Positions 1 to 7,735 of a stretch of 16,407 bases of DNA are shown here, piece after piece; the first letter of the stretch is position 1, and each line of letters opens with the position of its first letter. Made by a program: the position numbers and the translations under genes. The notes under the pieces were generated by a model that saw only the letters and a program-made list of their open reading frames with translations, was not told the origin of the DNA and did no database searches. Location: contig JAIBJH010000031.1 of the NCBI GenBank assembly GCA_020029455.1, positions 1 through 16,407 on the forward strand, given 5' to 3'. The stretch is from Hyphomicrobiales bacterium (lineage in GTDB: Bacteria; Pseudomonadota; Alphaproteobacteria; Rhizobiales; Aestuariivirgaceae).

Positions 1-379
1 AAATGCCGTTCTCGGCAACTGTTCGAAGTGGCTTTTCCAGAGAGGTCCTCAGAATTGTCGCGCTGTCGAACCAGAACACTGGGCCAGACGCCGAGGCCAG
101 ATTCTCGGCGATGATGATCGGCTTCCAAGCATAGGAGCCAGAAGCAACCCTGACGTGCGCCGGGTAGCGATCAAAGTCAAAGACAATGATTTCGCACCAT
201 GGAAACCGATGCTTCAGCCGCCTGCATTGGTGTTCATAGAGGCCGAGATCATAGGCGCGCCACTCACAGCTATGAGTCAGATTTACACGTTCGGCGGATA
301 GCAGAAACTGCCACAGGCTCCGAAAGAAACGGTGATCCGCGGCAGTCAGGACCAGAGGTCGGTGCGTCACACTTGGCAA
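1..379 (-). CDS. DUF1647-like protein, 3' end cut by the window edge
   Basis: A minus-strand reading frame stays open from an upstream TGA (422-424) to the left edge of the window, so the C-terminus is missing. No ATG is present in frame. The best starts are TTG at 379, with GGAAG about 10 nt upstream, or GTG at 370. The visible protein begins with a segment reading LVLTAADHRFFRSLW and later contains AWKPIII followed by VFWFDSAT. These resemble the N-terminal strand and the 'AWKP...WxDs' core of DUF1647-type proteins, which look like GT-A nucleotide-diphospho-sugar transferases. Function is not established. The setting among glycosyltransferases suggests surface-glycan work. It is divergent from the ABC exporter at 511, with 131 bp between them and no convincing promoter seen there. 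The reading frame is well supported; the family assignment is from memory of the motif pattern. Confidence 0.6.
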   Translation of the reverse strand, partial: MPSVTHRPLVLTAADHRFFRSLWQFLLSAERVNLTHSCEWRAYDLGLYEHQCRRLKHRFPWCEIIVFDFDRYPAHVRVASGSYAWKPIIIAENLASASGPVFWFDSATILRTSLEKPLRTVAENGI

Positions 380-510
380 ACCGTTAAAACTTCCGTAAAT
401 GGCTTCAAAGATATTGAAAACTCAGCCTTTTTGTTGCCAGTCTGTCAATGTGCGCCTGAACTTGTGGCCGGGTTTTTCAGTCTGGGGTGACTTGAACAGG
501 CTCATACTAA

Positions 511-2175
511 ATGCATTTTGGCTTCAAGCAAATTGTGTCGATGTTGGGATTCCTGTGGTCCCACGCGCCGCCGAAAGGGAAGTTTGTCCTTCTTCTCTTG
601 GCATTGGTGGCCGGCTTTTCCCGCGACTATGTCATGATCGTTGTGAACAAGGCGGCGGCAGCGCCCGTTGAAGTTGCGCTGTCCTTCTGGCTGCCGATGT
701 TTGTATTGGCATTCTTCGTTGTTGTGGGCTCGTATTACTTCTATCAGGTGCTCACGGTTGTTGTCACAACCTTCGTCACCAACACGGTGCGCTTGAAGTT
801 GATCGAAGGCCTGCTGAAAGTGCAGCCGAATTTCCTCGACCGCCAGCAGCACGGCTCGGTCTATCACATTCTCACCACTGATGTCAGCGCCGTGGCAAAC
901 TTCACAAGCACGGTGCTTGGCCTTCTGCCATCTTTCGTCTTCCTTTGCATCGCTATACCCCAGTTGTTTTATTACTCGATGATAGCTGGTTTTTTTGCCG
1001 TGCTTGTCATGGTTGGCGGGACAATGACTTACTATCTTCAGCAGAAAGCGATGGCGACGTTGAATGCCGATGCACGCGCCATGGACGTGGCTTATTTCGA
1101 ACGCGTTTCCGATCTGTTGAAGGGGTTCAGGGAACTTCGGTTGAATCTTGCCCGTCGCGCCGGTTTTTCAGCAGACTTAGCCGACGTGTTATCGAAGCTC
1201 CGTCAGATGCTGATCCAGGTCAACCGCATCTACGAAAGCGGCGAGGCGGCCGTTCAGGCCCTCAAGTTCCTGTTGTTTGCCGGCATCGTGTTTCTGGTTC
1301 CCTATGTGGGAAAGACGGATGTGGCCACGACATTCCAGGTTCTGACGCTGGTGTTGTTTTCACTCACGCCATTCGAGCAGATTATTGCCAGCTATCCGTC
1401 CGTGATCGGCACTCTTGTCTCATTTGTCAGGATCGTTGATCTTAGCGAGAAGCTTGAACCTTTCGGCAGGGTGACAGAATACGTGCCTGACAGGCCGGCG
1501 GCGTTCGAACGCATTGCGATGAAGTCGGGGGTGGCCGTTCACGATTCTCGTGAGCAGAGTGACTTTGTCCTCGGACCTATCGATTTCGAGATTGCCCCGG
1601 GCGAGATTGTGTTTCTCATCGGAAGCAATGGTTCGGGCAAGACCACTTTCATGAACGCCATCGCCGGACTTCTCGACCTGAAGGAAGGGCGGATAGAGGT
1701 TGATGGCGTGGCGCTCAAGCCTGAAGACATGGCCGCCTATCGATCGAATGTGTCTGCAATCTTTCCCCAGTTTCACATATTCAGGCAGTTGCATGGGTTG
1801 GAGCACCAAGACTCGAGCAGTGCTGCTTCTGTCTTCGAGAAAGTCGGCCTCAAGGGCCTGACGGATATCGCTGACGGAGCGATCACAAGGCTCGATCTTT
1901 CGGCTGGGCAAAGACGCAGGCTGGCATTGGCAATTGCTCTTCTCGAGGACCGGGACTTTCTCATTCTGGATGAGTTCGTTGCCGACCAGGACCCCGGCCA
2001 GCGCGAATATTTCTTCAAGACATTGCTGCCTGAGCTCAAGCGCCGCGGTAAAGCCCTTCTTGTTTCCACCCATGACATGCAATGGGTTTCATACTGCGAC
2101 AGGATCTACAGGTTCGAAAGTGGCAAGGCGACTGATGTGACGGAACTCCAAGGGGCTGGAGGGCAGGCGGCGTGA
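511..2175 (+). CDS. SyrD/PvdE/YojI-type ABC exporter (fused permease and ATPase)
   Basis: This 554-residue half-transporter has about six membrane segments in residues 1-310, followed by an ATPase domain. The ATPase shows Walker A GSNGSGKTT (371-379), a Q-loop in FPQF, the signature LSAGQ (463-467), Walker B FLILDE (483-488) and the H-loop STHD (519-522). After Walker B, the residues FVADQDP match the 'DEWAADQDP' pattern of the cyclic-peptide exporter family (YojI, SyrD, PvdE), so this is an inner-membrane ATP-driven exporter. The substrate cannot be read from the sequence. No peptide synthetase is in view, and the gene is followed after 35 bp by a PimA-like glycosyltransferase on the same strand. 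A glycolipid or glycan intermediate is therefore a reasonable inference. The ribosome binding site before ATG 511 is weak; ATG 541 is an alternative start. Confidence 0.9.
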   Translation: MHFGFKQIVSMLGFLWSHAPPKGKFVLLLLALVAGFSRDYVMIVVNKAAAAPVEVALSFWLPMFVLAFFVVVGSYYFYQVLTVVVTTFVTNTVRLKLIEGLLKVQPNFLDRQQHGSVYHILTTDVSAVANFTSTVLGLLPSFVFLCIAIPQLFYYSMIAGFFAVLVMVGGTMTYYLQQKAMATLNADARAMDVAYFERVSDLLKGFRELRLNLARRAGFSADLADVLSKLRQMLIQVNRIYESGEAAVQALKFLLFAGIVFLVPYVGKTDVATTFQVLTLVLFSLTPFEQIIASYPSVIGTLVSFVRIVDLSEKLEPFGRVTEYVPDRPAAFERIAMKSGVAVHDSREQSDFVLGPIDFEIAPGEIVFLIGSNGSGKTTFMNAIAGLLDLKEGRIEVDGVALKPEDMAAYRSNVSAIFPQFHIFRQLHGLEHQDSSSAASVFEKVGLKGLTDIADGAITRLDLSAGQRRRLALAIALLEDRDFLILDEFVADQDPGQREYFFKTLLPELKRRGKALLVSTHDMQWVSYCDRIYRFESGKATDVTELQGAGGQAA

Positions 2176-2210
2176 GAGCCAAACGTGAAGTGCCGACCCC
2201 GGCTTAAGCC

Positions 2211-3383
2211 ATGCGGATTGTCCAAGTCAGCCCCTATGATCTGCAACAACATGGCGGTGTTCAACAGCACATTAAGTCGCTCGCAGCGGCATTGCGCGGG
2301 TGTGGGCACGAAGTTCTGGTCATCGGGCCCGGTAGAACGGGAACGAATGATCAATTCAGCATTGGAATTGGTCATAAGAAGCGCATCTCATTTCTCGGAA
2401 CGTCCTTTGAACTCTCCCTGGCAACAAGGAAAGAACTGCAAACCCTGGCCAAGAGACTTGCGGAATGGCGGCCCGATGTCGTGCATTATCACACAATGTG
2501 GGTGCCAATTCTTCCCTGGCAGATTTTCCGGCAGACAGCCACCGCGTCGGTTGCGACTTTTCACGACACGCCGCCTCCAGGCCTGACGGGTGAGGCTCTC
2601 CGGGCCTTGTTCAAGGTGATGAGCAAATTCCTGCTTCGCCGTCTGGATGGCGCAATTGCAGTTTCACAAGCACCGTTCGCCCATCTTCGTTCGGGCAAGC
2701 TTGGCTGTAGTCCCATCGTTCTGCCGCCCGCCATAGATCTCACAGATTTCTTGAAGATCAAGAAGACCGTCTCATCCAGGCAAGACACGGTGCTCTTCTT
2801 TGGCCGGCTGGAACCTCGCAAGGGCATCAACGTGTTGTTGGATGCCTGGAGGTTGATCACATCAGGCCATGTGTCATTGCCGCAAGGCGTGAAGAAGCCT
2901 CAGCTTGTTGTTGCTGGAAGCGGCGATCTTGCTCCACTTGTGATAGAAGCATCGCGCCAGATGGATGCCGAGATGTTTCAACACATCGTCGCGCCGGACA
3001 GAAAGCAGCTCATGCGACTCTTATCCGAAGCGACGGTCGCTGTGTCTCCAGCTCTTTATGGTGAAAGTTTCGGCATTGTCCTCGTCGAGGCATTGGCGAG
3101 CGGCACGCCGGTGGTCGCAGCCTCAAACCCAGGTTATTCGAGCATTCTCACCGGGAAGGGCACGGAAATGCTCGTACCTCCGGGCGATGCCCGTGCACTT
3201 GCGCAGAAAATTACTGAACTTCTCGGAAGCAGGAGCAACTGTCAGGCCTTTGGTGTATGGGGCCGGGAGCATGCGCGGCAATTCGATATCTCTGTTGTCG
3301 TTCCGCAATTCGAGGCGCTGTATCGATCCGCTATGGCTCGCTATCTTCGCTCAAAATCACAAGCCTCTGGCAGCCACGACTGA
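2211..3383 (+). CDS. GT4 glycosyltransferase, PimA-like
   Basis: This 390-residue GT-B glycosyltransferase has a complete N-terminal domain opening with RIVQVSPYDLQQHGGVQ-H and GHEV, and VATFHDT further on. Its C-terminal nucleotide-sugar domain includes FFGRLEPRKGINVLL (about 196-210), VVAGSGD and the EX7E pair E285/E293 within YGESFGIVLVEALASGTPVV. The GGVQ-H opening, FGRxEPRKG and GESFGIVLVEA pattern is close to mycobacterial PimA, which transfers mannose from GDP-mannose to phosphatidylinositol on the cytoplasmic face. Other GT4 enzymes share parts of this pattern. The inositol-lipid genes 3-7 kb away make a phosphoinositide acceptor plausible, but this is inference. It probably forms an operon with the upstream ABC exporter. 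Its 3' end overlaps the convergent Stealth gene by 43 bp. No strong Shine-Dalgarno is seen before the ATG. Confidence 0.88.
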   Translation: MRIVQVSPYDLQQHGGVQQHIKSLAAALRGCGHEVLVIGPGRTGTNDQFSIGIGHKKRISFLGTSFELSLATRKELQTLAKRLAEWRPDVVHYHTMWVPILPWQIFRQTATASVATFHDTPPPGLTGEALRALFKVMSKFLLRRLDGAIAVSQAPFAHLRSGKLGCSPIVLPPAIDLTDFLKIKKTVSSRQDTVLFFGRLEPRKGINVLLDAWRLITSGHVSLPQGVKKPQLVVAGSGDLAPLVIEASRQMDAEMFQHIVAPDRKQLMRLLSEATVAVSPALYGESFGIVLVEALASGTPVVAASNPGYSSILTGKGTEMLVPPGDARALAQKITELLGSRSNCQAFGVWGREHARQFDISVVVPQFEALYRSAMARYLRSKSQASGSHD

Positions 3384-4354
3384 AGCCGTCTGCGCATCAT
3401 CGCTACCGCTGTCTGGTTGGGTTTGGCGCCGAAATTATCATTCAGCGTCACCCACTTTGGCCGTCGCCTTTGCAGTCTCCACAGTGACCAGGCCGTTGCC
3501 GGCCAGAAGTCCTCGAGCGGCACATAGCCTGATATGTTTCTGGCCTGGCGATGCCCAACGAGGTGCGCTTTTCCTTCGGCCAGGAGGCACTGAAGGTAGA
3601 GATAGTCTGGAGCGAAATTTCCTCCCGCCCTGAAACGTGAGTACAGCGTTGATTTGAGCGACTCCGGAAATGATCGCAATGTCTCTTCCCAACTGGTCTT
3701 ATCGATCAGTATTGGCGTGTGATTGACCTGGGAGCGGGCGGCAACGCCATATTTTTTGTCGAGCAACGCATTGCTGTGCGCAAGTGCCAGGTTCCAGCCA
3801 CCTTCCTGTTCTGGATTTGCGATTTGCTCAAGGCGTGGGGCTGTACGCCGTTCCTCAAACACGTATTGCAATCCATCCGATGCGACGAAGTCGTCGAGCG
3901 TCACCGGAGCGAGCAACAGCATATCGTCTTCAAAATAGATAAACCTCCGCGACAAGCCCGGAATGCGATGCAGATGACAGATGATGGCCAGGGAGTTGAA
4001 TGTCGGTAGACACGCCGAATCCATCACCTGATCGTGATGGATAACCGTGATGCGCGGGTTGGATGTGTCGAGCCAATCCGGAATCTGTGGCCTGCACGTC
4101 AGGATGTATATGTGGTTGATCCAAGTTGCATGGCTCTGCAGTGAGCGAAGACTGTAACGCAATGTGTCCAGATTGTCGCGTGTCCGCGCAGGATCCTTGT
4201 CGCGTTTGTGAATTGCATGCTGCAGTAAAAGCTCGCGATATCCCGCTTGCCGGTCATCCACCCAAGTGTAGACAACATCTACCTGTTCTTCCGGCGAGTA
4301 CTCGGTTGTCATAAAATCTGGCTGCTTCTTGACCGGAATTGGCAATAATTCCAT
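3341..4354 (-). CDS. Stealth-family sugar-phosphate transferase
   Basis: This protein of about 337 residues shows the conserved blocks of the Stealth family. CR1 is VDVVYTWVDD near the N-terminus. CR2 runs DNLDTLRYSLRSLQSHATW, then IYILTCRPQIPDWLD, LPTFNSLAI and RFIYFEDDMLL. A CR3-like block is HTPILIDK. Stealth proteins transfer hexose-1-phosphate from nucleotide sugars to polysaccharides, giving phosphodiester-linked capsule or exopolysaccharide; GlcNAc-1-phosphotransferase is the eukaryotic relative. The usual FNDDM block here reads FEDDM, so one acidic-site neighbour is changed. The longest frame starts at TTG 4369. I chose ATG 4354, and ATG 4312 is also possible; no start has a strong ribosome binding site. 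The gene is monocistronic, divergent from the kinase at 4508 and convergent with the GT4 gene. The family is clear; donor and acceptor are unknown. Confidence 0.88.
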   Translation of the reverse strand: MELLPIPVKKQPDFMTTEYSPEEQVDVVYTWVDDRQAGYRELLLQHAIHKRDKDPARTRDNLDTLRYSLRSLQSHATWINHIYILTCRPQIPDWLDTSNPRITVIHHDQVMDSACLPTFNSLAIICHLHRIPGLSRRFIYFEDDMLLLAPVTLDDFVASDGLQYVFEERRTAPRLEQIANPEQEGGWNLALAHSNALLDKKYGVAARSQVNHTPILIDKTSWEETLRSFPESLKSTLYSRFRAGGNFAPDYLYLQCLLAEGKAHLVGHRQARNISGYVPLEDFWPATAWSLWRLQRRRPKWVTLNDNFGAKPNQTAVAMMRRRLQSWLPEACDFERR

Positions 4355-4474
4355 ACCATCGACTCGCAAGACAAAAATAGGACGAATTGGTCTTGTGCAG
4401 TCAAATTATGCCGGATACTGGGGCTTCGGCGACAAACCTGCGAGGTGCGTAAAGCGCGGATCGGGGAATGTGGC

Positions 4475-4494
4475 ACTTCTCTCAAGTGAGAAGT
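4475..4494. repeat. Inverted repeat just upstream of the kinase ribosome binding site
   Basis: ACTTCTC (4475-4481) and GAGAAGT (4488-4494) are perfect 7-bp inverted arms around a 6-base loop. The repeat ends 4 bp before the GGAGG Shine-Dalgarno (4499-4503) of the FGGY kinase. A competing smaller pairing, CACTT (4474-4478) with AAGTG (4484-4488), is possible. It could be an operator or an mRNA hairpin affecting translation of the kinase operon. Function is inferred only from position and symmetry. Confidence 0.45.
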
Positions 4495-4507
4495 CGTCGG
4501 AGGGGGT

Positions 4508-6067
4508 ATGGCAAAGCAGAGGCGCGATTTCATCATCGCGGTCGATATCGGCACGACTGGCCTTAGAGTCGGTGTGGTCCGAGGGGATCTCAAGATCGAG
4601 GCAGTGGCCGTACAGTCCTATCCCACCCGGTTTGCGTTGCCAGGCCACGCCGAACAGGAACCGGAACATTGGTGGCAGGCGCTGCGCCGTGCCATGAAGG
4701 AACTCAACAGGAAGCTGCCTGGGCTTTCATCGCGGGCAGCAGGCGTGATCTTTGCCGCGCAGCTATGTGGCGTGGTGCCTGTCGATGAGACAGGCAAGCC
4801 CCTGCGACCGTGCCTGATCTGGCTTGACAAACGCGCCGCCGACCTGACGCACACCATGATGGGAGGGTTCCCCAAAGTCTTTGGCTATGGCGCATTCAAG
4901 GTTTTGTCTTCTCTTTGGCTGACGAACGGCGCGCCGTCTCTGAACGGAATGGACCCGCCCAGCAAGATGGTATGGCTGAAAACTCACGAGCCGGAAATCT
5001 GGGCAAGAACGCATAAGCTGCTCGATGTAAAGGATTGGCTTGTCCACAAGTCCTGCGGTCGTTTTGTAACGACGGCAGACGCCGCCAACCTCACCTGGAT
5101 GATGGATACCCGGCCATCGCGAAACTGCTGGTCACCCTTTCTGATGTCCCGTTTCGGAATATCAAAGAGTTTGCTTCCGGAAATTGTTCCGGGCAATTCG
5201 AGTCCAGGCGGATTGACAAAGGCTGCATCAAAGGCCCTTGGCCTGCCGGAAGGATTGCCAGTAATAGCGGGTTGCGGTGATGTCTGTGCGGCCGCGCTTG
5301 GCAGCGGCAACGTGGCCGACGGTGAATTGCATCTCTCTCTCGGCACAAGCTCGTGGATAGGCGGGTTCTATCCATCGCGTCGCTTGAGCGCCACGGAATC
5401 CTATGCAACGATCCTGAGTCCTGTCGACAACCGTCCTTTGCTGATCGCAACGCAGGAAAGCGCAGGATCTTGCTTCGACTGGTTCGAGAAGATTGGCGGA
5501 AAGCGTCTTTCTGTTGAAACGAAACCACCTGATCAGAACGCAGAGCCACCTCTGTTCTTGCCTTGGCTTGCGGGTGAGCGGGTACCCGTAGACGATGCTC
5601 GCTTGCGGGGTGCTTTCCTTGGCCTGACCTTGATGCACGATGCGGCAAGTCTGGCGCGGGCTATTTTGGAAGGGGTGGCCCTCAATACGCGCTGGGCTTA
5701 CCGCTCCGTGGCGCAGCAGCGTGGCACGGCGCGCGGTCGTCGCCTGCGTCTTGTGGGAGGGGCTGCCCAAAATCGCTCCCTTTGCCAGGATCTTGCTGAC
5801 AGCCTTGCCATAGATTTGTCAGTGGGGCCCGCTCCGAGGACGGCAGGCGTTCAGGGTGCGGCTGCAATTGCCGGAGCAGCACTCGGCTTCTTTCCGAATA
5901 CATGGGAGGCTGCCGCCAGGCTCTCGCAGGAAGAGCATTCCGCCTACTCGCCAAGCCCGGAGCGGGTTAAGTATTTTGACCGCCGTTTTGATTTCTTTCT
6001 CGATGCCCACCGCCGGAACGCGCCATGGTTCCGGAGTTTCTTTTTTTCGGAGATGAAGCCACGATGA
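4508..6067 (+). CDS. FGGY-family carbohydrate (polyol/ketose) kinase
   Basis: This 519-residue kinase has two actin-like ATPase domains. The N-terminal phosphate loop is IAVDIGTTGLRVG (D13), followed by CLIWLDKRA for substrate binding. The C-terminal domain has AGCGDVCAAALGSG with the probable catalytic base D258, then SLGTSSW, and the adenosine site LVGGAAQN. It is closest in pattern to xylulokinase-like FGGY proteins, which phosphorylate ketoses or polyols with ATP; the substrate cannot be fixed from sequence. It starts at ATG 4508 with a good GGAGG four bases upstream. Its stop overlaps the start of the CDP-alcohol transferase as ATGA (6064-6067), indicating translational coupling. The kinase may therefore supply a phosphorylated alcohol to the lipid or head-group pathway rather than serve catabolism. 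That link is inference; no sugar transporter or dehydrogenase is nearby. Confidence 0.88.
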   Translation: MAKQRRDFIIAVDIGTTGLRVGVVRGDLKIEAVAVQSYPTRFALPGHAEQEPEHWWQALRRAMKELNRKLPGLSSRAAGVIFAAQLCGVVPVDETGKPLRPCLIWLDKRAADLTHTMMGGFPKVFGYGAFKVLSSLWLTNGAPSLNGMDPPSKMVWLKTHEPEIWARTHKLLDVKDWLVHKSCGRFVTTADAANLTWMMDTRPSRNCWSPFLMSRFGISKSLLPEIVPGNSSPGGLTKAASKALGLPEGLPVIAGCGDVCAAALGSGNVADGELHLSLGTSSWIGGFYPSRRLSATESYATILSPVDNRPLLIATQESAGSCFDWFEKIGGKRLSVETKPPDQNAEPPLFLPWLAGERVPVDDARLRGAFLGLTLMHDAASLARAILEGVALNTRWAYRSVAQQRGTARGRRLRLVGGAAQNRSLCQDLADSLAIDLSVGPAPRTAGVQGAAAIAGAALGFFPNTWEAAARLSQEEHSAYSPSPERVKYFDRRFDFFLDAHRRNAPWFRSFFFSEMKPR

Positions 6068-6669
6068 TTGATGGATTGTTCAAGAGGCACATCGACCCAC
6101 TGTGGGAAGGTCTCGCAAGGCCACTGGCCCGCCGTTGCACGGCAAATCAAGTCACTTTTCTTGGGCTTCTCGCTGTCGCGGCAGTTTCCGCCGCCTTCTT
6201 CTCCCATGGATCGACGCTCTGGTTTGGGATCGGTCTGATCATAGCCTTCTCGGCCGATTCACTTGATGGCGCGGTCGCCCGGTTGCGCGGTGAGACTTCG
6301 CGTTTTGGCGGGTATCTGGATGCGATCATTGATCGCTATCAGGAAATGACCGTACTTGCCGCACTTGCTTACAAGACAGGACATTGGCCTGCGGTTTTCT
6401 TTGTTTTGGCTGGTAGTTTCTTGACGAGCTATGCCAAGGCGAGAACGGCAGTCGAGGTGCCGATCAGTAATTCCGATTGGCCGGACCTCTTCGAAAGACA
6501 GGAGAGGATCATGTTCCTCTGTGCGTTGTTGATCTGTGATGGCGTCCTGACAAATTGGTTCGGCTTGCACTTTGATATCATCTTGCCGGGGCTTTGGGTC
6601 TTGGCGGCACTTTGCCACGTAACGGCCATACAAAGGTTCCTCCGCGCCAGAACTATGCTGAAAGAATAG
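6064..6669 (+). CDS. CDP-alcohol phosphatidyltransferase, candidate phosphatidylinositol-phosphate synthase
   Basis: This 201-residue integral membrane enzyme carries the complete family signature D65-x2-D68-G69-x2-A72-R73-x8-G82-x3-D86-x3-D90, which binds the metal ions and the CDP-alcohol. Downstream it has SYAKARTA (122-129) and FERQERI, similar to the S-Y-x-K-A-R-A and E-R blocks of phosphatidylinositol-phosphate and archaetidylinositol-phosphate synthases. Such enzymes join CDP-diacylglycerol to inositol 1-phosphate and release CMP. The neighbouring inositol-phosphate synthase, CdsA-like and PgpA-like genes fit that role. I chose ATG 6064, overlapping the kinase stop, because the signature and N-terminal helix fit the family length; ATG 6025 would give a longer overlap. 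Phosphatidylglycerophosphate-type activity is the main alternative. It is followed after 17 bp by the DUF4833 gene. Confidence 0.87.
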   Translation: MIDGLFKRHIDPLWEGLARPLARRCTANQVTFLGLLAVAAVSAAFFSHGSTLWFGIGLIIAFSADSLDGAVARLRGETSRFGGYLDAIIDRYQEMTVLAALAYKTGHWPAVFFVLAGSFLTSYAKARTAVEVPISNSDWPDLFERQERIMFLCALLICDGVLTNWFGLHFDIILPGLWVLAALCHVTAIQRFLRARTMLKE

Positions 6670-6686
6670 AGGGCCCAGCGGTTAAG

Positions 6687-7244
6687 ATGGTTGATATGAT
6701 GCGCAGCAGGTTTCAGTTGATTTGGTTCTGTCTCTGCCTGTTTTTCTGGTCAACCGCATCATGGGGCCAGTCGACGAATGCTGTTGGATATCCCGTGCCA
6801 TCGGAACCCAATCAGCTGTTTTTTCTGCAGCGCTCTATGAACTCGAATACCATTGTCTATGTGGCGAAACTGGGTTCCGGCGGAAAGCTGGATAAGAAAG
6901 GCCCGATAGAGATTTTTTGGCGAAGGTACAGTGACAATGGCGAAAAGCTGCCGCTGAGCCTTGTCGAGAGCCAGCTGGCATTCGGTGTCAACGCGAAACG
7001 TGTCCCCAACGAACCCGATACCTATCTCGTAACGTTGAGGGCCTACGCTAAGAGAAGCGCCGTATTGCGAATGGTCGATGGCACGCCACGGCTCGAGACA
7101 AAGGTGGCGGGTCAGAACGCGCGCCTGATTTCAGCATATTTGTACCTCGACGAAAGCGAAACCCCGCCGCGTGTCATCAAGGTCGATCTGCGGGGCGAAG
7201 CGCTCGAAACAAGGCAGCTGCTGCTCGAAACCTTCATCCCGTGA
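6687..7244 (+). CDS. Secreted DUF4833 protein
   Basis: This 185-residue protein has a likely signal peptide: basic start, hydrophobic core LIWFCLCLFFW (about 10-20), and a cleavage region near TASWGQ. No lipobox cysteine is placed for lipidation. The mature part contains LFFLQRSMNSNTIVYVAKL and IEIFWRRY-DNGEKLPL, a pattern typical of DUF4833, followed by FGVNAKRVP. No catalytic function is known to me. It is the third gene of the kinase and phosphatidyltransferase unit, so it probably acts on or binds the lipid product in the periplasm (inference). I chose ATG 6687 because it opens a clean signal peptide; ATG 6696 and ATG 6699 are close alternatives, and the long frame from 6594 would overlap the previous gene. 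Its end overlaps the convergent pgpA by 11 bp. Confidence 0.78.
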   Translation: MVDMMRSRFQLIWFCLCLFFWSTASWGQSTNAVGYPVPSEPNQLFFLQRSMNSNTIVYVAKLGSGGKLDKKGPIEIFWRRYSDNGEKLPLSLVESQLAFGVNAKRVPNEPDTYLVTLRAYAKRSAVLRMVDGTPRLETKVAGQNARLISAYLYLDESETPPRVIKVDLRGEALETRQLLLETFIP

Positions 7245-7722
7245 GAAAGATGCTGACGGCTGCCCATACGAGCCATAGGAACGCGATGGTGTAAATCGCT
7301 GCCAGAATGTCATCGAGCATAATGGCAATGCCGCCACTTGCATACACATCGGCGTAGCGAATAGGCCAAGGTTTCACGATGTCAAAGAATCGAAAAGTCA
7401 CGAAAGCGAAGGCCAACCACCATGGGCCAGAGGGAACGCAGAAAAGTACCAGGAGCATGCCGTATGTTTCGTCCCAGACGATAGCACCGTGGTCCTGTTG
7501 GCCGAGCAGCTCAGTGGTCCTGCCGCAAGCCATACAGCCCAGGATCAGAAATGCGAGGAAGGCCACCGCAATCATGTAAGGCGGGGCGATTTGCAGCATT
7601 GCAAACAGGGGAAATGCCACCAAGGCACCAACACTTCCCGGTATCCACGGGCTGAGGCCGGCCCCGAAACTCAGCGCCAAAGCGCAGCTGGGTATCTTGA
7701 GAAGACCCGCGTGAGGTTTCAT
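7234..7722 (-). CDS. pgpA: PgpA-family phosphatase, candidate phosphatidylinositol-phosphate phosphatase
   Basis: This 162-residue membrane protein matches the PgpA family end to end. It has SFGAGLSPWIPGSVGAL (18-34), the metal-site block IVWDETYGML (81-90), FRFFDIVKPWPI (110-121) and IMLDDILAAIY (134-144). PgpA removes the terminal phosphate from phosphatidylglycerophosphate. PgpA homologues in inositol-lipid clusters of Bacteroidetes have been reported to dephosphorylate phosphatidylinositol phosphate instead (recalled knowledge). It is the last gene of the operon headed by inositol-phosphate synthase, starting 13 bp after the CdsA-like stop, so a PIP phosphatase role is attractive. A conventional role in phosphatidylglycerol synthesis cannot be excluded. 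ATG 7722 is a clear start, though its ribosome binding site is weak. The family is secure; the substrate is inferred. Confidence 0.9.
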   Translation of the reverse strand: MKPHAGLLKIPSCALALSFGAGLSPWIPGSVGALVAFPLFAMLQIAPPYMIAVAFLAFLILGCMACGRTTELLGQQDHGAIVWDETYGMLLVLFCVPSGPWWLAFAFVTFRFFDIVKPWPIRYADVYASGGIAIMLDDILAAIYTIAFLWLVWAAVSIFLTG

Positions 7723-7735
7723 GGTCTGCTATTGG

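Noticed and set aside
4508..6067. Kinase as part of a xylose or ribitol catabolic operon
   Set aside because: No isomerase, dehydrogenase, sugar transporter or regulator is present; the coupled partner is a lipid head-group transferase.
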